Of a DNA stretch of 64,000 nt, positions 62,111-64,000 are shown piece by piece. Under the pieces are notes generated by a model. It did not search any database. It saw nothing but the letters and a program-made list of their open reading frames with translations, and was not told the origin of the DNA. Both the position numbers and the translations under genes were made by a program. The number at the start of each line of letters is the position of its first letter. Position 1 is the stretch's first letter. This stretch comes from Brachymonas sp049977365 (GTDB taxonomy: Bacteria; Pseudomonadota; Gammaproteobacteria; Burkholderiales; Burkholderiaceae_C), in the NCBI RefSeq assembly GCF_049977365.1, contig NZ_JBNGEN010000006.1, forward strand, positions 121,422 to 185,421. Reading direction: 5' to 3'.

Positions 62111-64000
62111 ATGAACAAGATTTACCGCACCGTCTACAACGAATCGACCGGCACCTGGATAGCCGTGTCTGAGCTGGGCAAGGGACACATGCCGGCATCC
62201 GGCAGTGGCGTGTCGGCGCGCGGCGCGTCATGGGTTCTGCGCCCGCTGGTCATGGCCATGGGCATGCTGTTTGGGGGGCTGGGAAGTGCTTACGCCCAAC
62301 AAATTGCTTACTGTACGGATAGTTCGGGATCCATTTCCGGCATGAACTATAACACTGTGGGAGCGACAAATGGTAATGAGACTGTCTGTGGAGCGAATGC
62401 GATGGTTGCGGGGGATCAAAGTGCCGCATATGGAACCAGTTCTGCGGCCACAGGCGATCAATCCACGGCGGTAGGAGCCAATGCCATGGCGCGTGGCAAC
62501 AGCAGTATTGCGATCGGTGGAGATGATGTTGATGAGATCACGGGCGCGACCTATACCGCGGTGATTAACGGTACATCTTTGACGGGCACAGGCGCTGCCC
62601 TGTTTACCCAATTGACGGGTAGTACGGCGATTGCGCCGGGGATCTACTATGCCTCTACTGCGGGAGATGCATCTATTGCCTTGGGGGCTCAGGCGCGAGC
62701 TGGTGCTGTCAATAATACTTCTTATGGGAATGGTTCTTATTTGAATACAGGGGTATTCGATATTTCCATAGGAACGCAGTCATATTCTTCTGGATTTTCT
62801 TCTACGGCAATTGGAACGGGAGCTACAGCGAACGGTGATGCATCCACTGCATTGGGTCCGAACGCCCGGGCTACTGCACCGGCCAGCATGGCCTATGGCG
62901 CGTCGGCAAATGCATCTGCGGCCAATACGGTAGCCATCGGCAACTTCTCTGTGGGCGCTGGTATCGGCGCAGTGGCCCTGGGCGATCACGCCAATGCCAG
63001 TGGGGGACTGTCCCTTGCCATGGGCGGATACTCCATCGCCAGCGGGGCCAATGCCATTGCCATCGGCAACAAGGCGCAGGCCACGGGGGCCAATGCCATT
63101 GCCATCGGCACGGGCAATGTCGTGACCGGGCAGAATTCCGGCGCCATCGGCGACCCCACCACCATCAGGGGTACTGGCACATATACGCTCGGCAACGACA
63201 ACGGCACGGTTCAGTCGAACAATTCCGGCATCTTCGGCAACAACAACACGGCCAGCACCGTGGGGGCGGACAACATCCGCATCGTCGGCAATGGCAACAC
63301 CGTGCAGTCGGCCAATGCCATGGTCATGGGCAACAACGTCACCGTGGCCTCTGGGCTCGACGGTGCAGTGGTGCTCGGCAATAATTCCACGGTGTCTGCA
63401 TCGACTCCCACCAGTTCCGCCACAGTCGGTGGCGTCACCTATGGCACCTTTGCCGGCAGCACGCCTGCCACGGGAGGGGTAGTGAGCGTGGGCAGTGCGG
63501 CTGCTCCCCGCCAGATTCAGAACGTGGCTGCGGGCCGTATCACTGCCACCAGCACCGATGCCATCAACGGCAGTCAGCTCTATGCCACCGATGTGGCCGT
63601 GGGCAATCTGGCCAACAGCACGGCCTCGGCCTTGGGCGGTGGTGCATCTGTCAGCTCTACTGGCGCAATCACTGCGCCGAGCTACACCATAGTGACCAAT
63701 CCCGCCACCGGAGCCACCGGCACCTACAGCAACGTGGGAGCGGCGCTGAGCGCGGTCAGCACGGCGGCCTCGCTGCCGCTCACCTTCACGGGCAACAGCG
63801 GCACCACAGCCCAGAAACTCGGTAGCACCCTGTCGGTCAAGGGAGGAGCGAGCACGGCGGGCACCTACAGCGATGCGAACATCAAGACCGTAGTGAGCGC
63901 CAACGCCATCGACATCCAGATGTCGACCACCCCTGTGTTCACCAGCGAAACCCTGGGAAGCGCCAACACCGTCACCCTCACCACCACCACTGGAAGTGGA
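62111..64000 (+). CDS. trimeric autotransporter adhesin, YadA-like, 3' end missing
   Basis: The frame stays open for 630 codons to the window edge. It starts MNKIYRTVYNESTGTWIAVSE, the extended signal region of large type V secreted proteins, with cleavage likely after SAYA (residue 62). The passenger has YadA head repeats of the form (A/S)xAxGxxAxAxGxxSxAxG (ANAIAIGNKAQATGANAIAIG) and a neck at about 467-495 (RQIQNVAAGRI..TDAINGSQLYAT), then stalk-like sequence. The C-terminal membrane anchor lies beyond the window. Two cysteines (C68, C93) near the start of the head are unusual. Base composition is mixed, with an AT-richer patch at about 62320-62800. AGGA lies 9 bases before the ATG. Confidence 0.92.
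   Translation, partial: MNKIYRTVYNESTGTWIAVSELGKGHMPASGSGVSARGASWVLRPLVMAMGMLFGGLGSAYAQQIAYCTDSSGSISGMNYNTVGATNGNETVCGANAMVAGDQSAAYGTSSAATGDQSTAVGANAMARGNSSIAIGGDDVDEITGATYTAVINGTSLTGTGAALFTQLTGSTAIAPGIYYASTAGDASIALGAQARAGAVNNTSYGNGSYLNTGVFDISIGTQSYSSGFSSTAIGTGATANGDASTALGPNARATAPASMAYGASANASAANTVAIGNFSVGAGIGAVALGDHANASGGLSLAMGGYSIASGANAIAIGNKAQATGANAIAIGTGNVVTGQNSGAIGDPTTIRGTGTYTLGNDNGTVQSNNSGIFGNNNTASTVGADNIRIVGNGNTVQSANAMVMGNNVTVASGLDGAVVLGNNSTVSASTPTSSATVGGVTYGTFAGSTPATGGVVSVGSAAAPRQIQNVAAGRITATSTDAINGSQLYATDVAVGNLANSTASALGGGASVSSTGAITAPSYTIVTNPATGATGTYSNVGAALSAVSTAASLPLTFTGNSGTTAQKLGSTLSVKGGASTAGTYSDANIKTVVSANAIDIQMSTTPVFTSETLGSANTVTLTTTTGSG

Overview
The window is high-GC DNA with long spc/alpha ribosomal gene blocks, a C1:A72 initiator tRNA, a split MetH, a chromosomal CopA/CopB copper system and RND pumps. 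Together these fit a betaproteobacterium of the order Burkholderiales. Genus cannot be fixed by reading alone. The left edge cuts into a YhdP-like gene and the right edge cuts a trimeric autotransporter.

Layout. 1-10.5 kb: 3' end of a YhdP/AsmA-like envelope gene, then a copper locus. A CopR/CopS two-component system and a glutathione reductase lie on the minus strand, divergent from the multicopper oxidase CopA and the outer-membrane protein CopB. 10.7-18.6 kb: an accessory, defence-like operon. It runs coiled-coil DUF2130 protein (with a nuclease-like D...ExK motif), type III methyltransferase Mod, Fic protein, type III restriction subunit Res. A symmetric array of four TTGTGGAG(C/T)C boxes lies between fic and res. 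18.6-23.3 kb: a one-module Pls/PosA-type peptide synthetase (A-PCP-membrane/hexapeptide domain) coupled to a divergent phosphopantetheinyl transferase. 23.6-27.2 kb: rsmI, yraN, dolP-like lipoprotein, an isoprenylcysteine-methyltransferase-like membrane protein and proC.

27.4-36.7 kb: the translation block rplN-rplX-rplE-rpsN-rpsH-rplF-rplR-rpsE-rpmD-rplO-secY-infA-rpmJ-rpsM-rpsK-rpsD-rpoA-rplQ, then tRNA-fMet and a strong terminator. The block starts at its own promoter, separate from the S10 cluster. Hairpins sit in each gap around rpsD, rpoA and rplQ. Directly after the terminator is a sequence with the 5' end of a group II intron and no reverse transcriptase gene.

37.3-45.4 kb: housekeeping genes (GNAT, cytochrome b561, GST, purB, trpS with a C-terminal extension, 3-hydroxyisobutyrate dehydrogenase family, PilJ-domain protein, dienelactone hydrolase). 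45.6-55.1 kb: an MdtABC-type RND efflux operon with its outer-membrane factor. 55.2-61.5 kb: secreted alpha/beta hydrolase, sterol-desaturase-like enzyme, EF-hand protein, Ser/Thr/Gly-rich secreted protein, an OmpR/EnvZ-type two-component system, and the homocysteine-methyltransferase half of a split MetH. 62.1-64 kb: a YadA-like adhesin of more mixed base composition.

The points most worth following are the DUF2130-Mod-Fic-Res operon with its box array, the small Pls/PosA-type synthetase pair, and the intron-like element behind the tRNA terminator.
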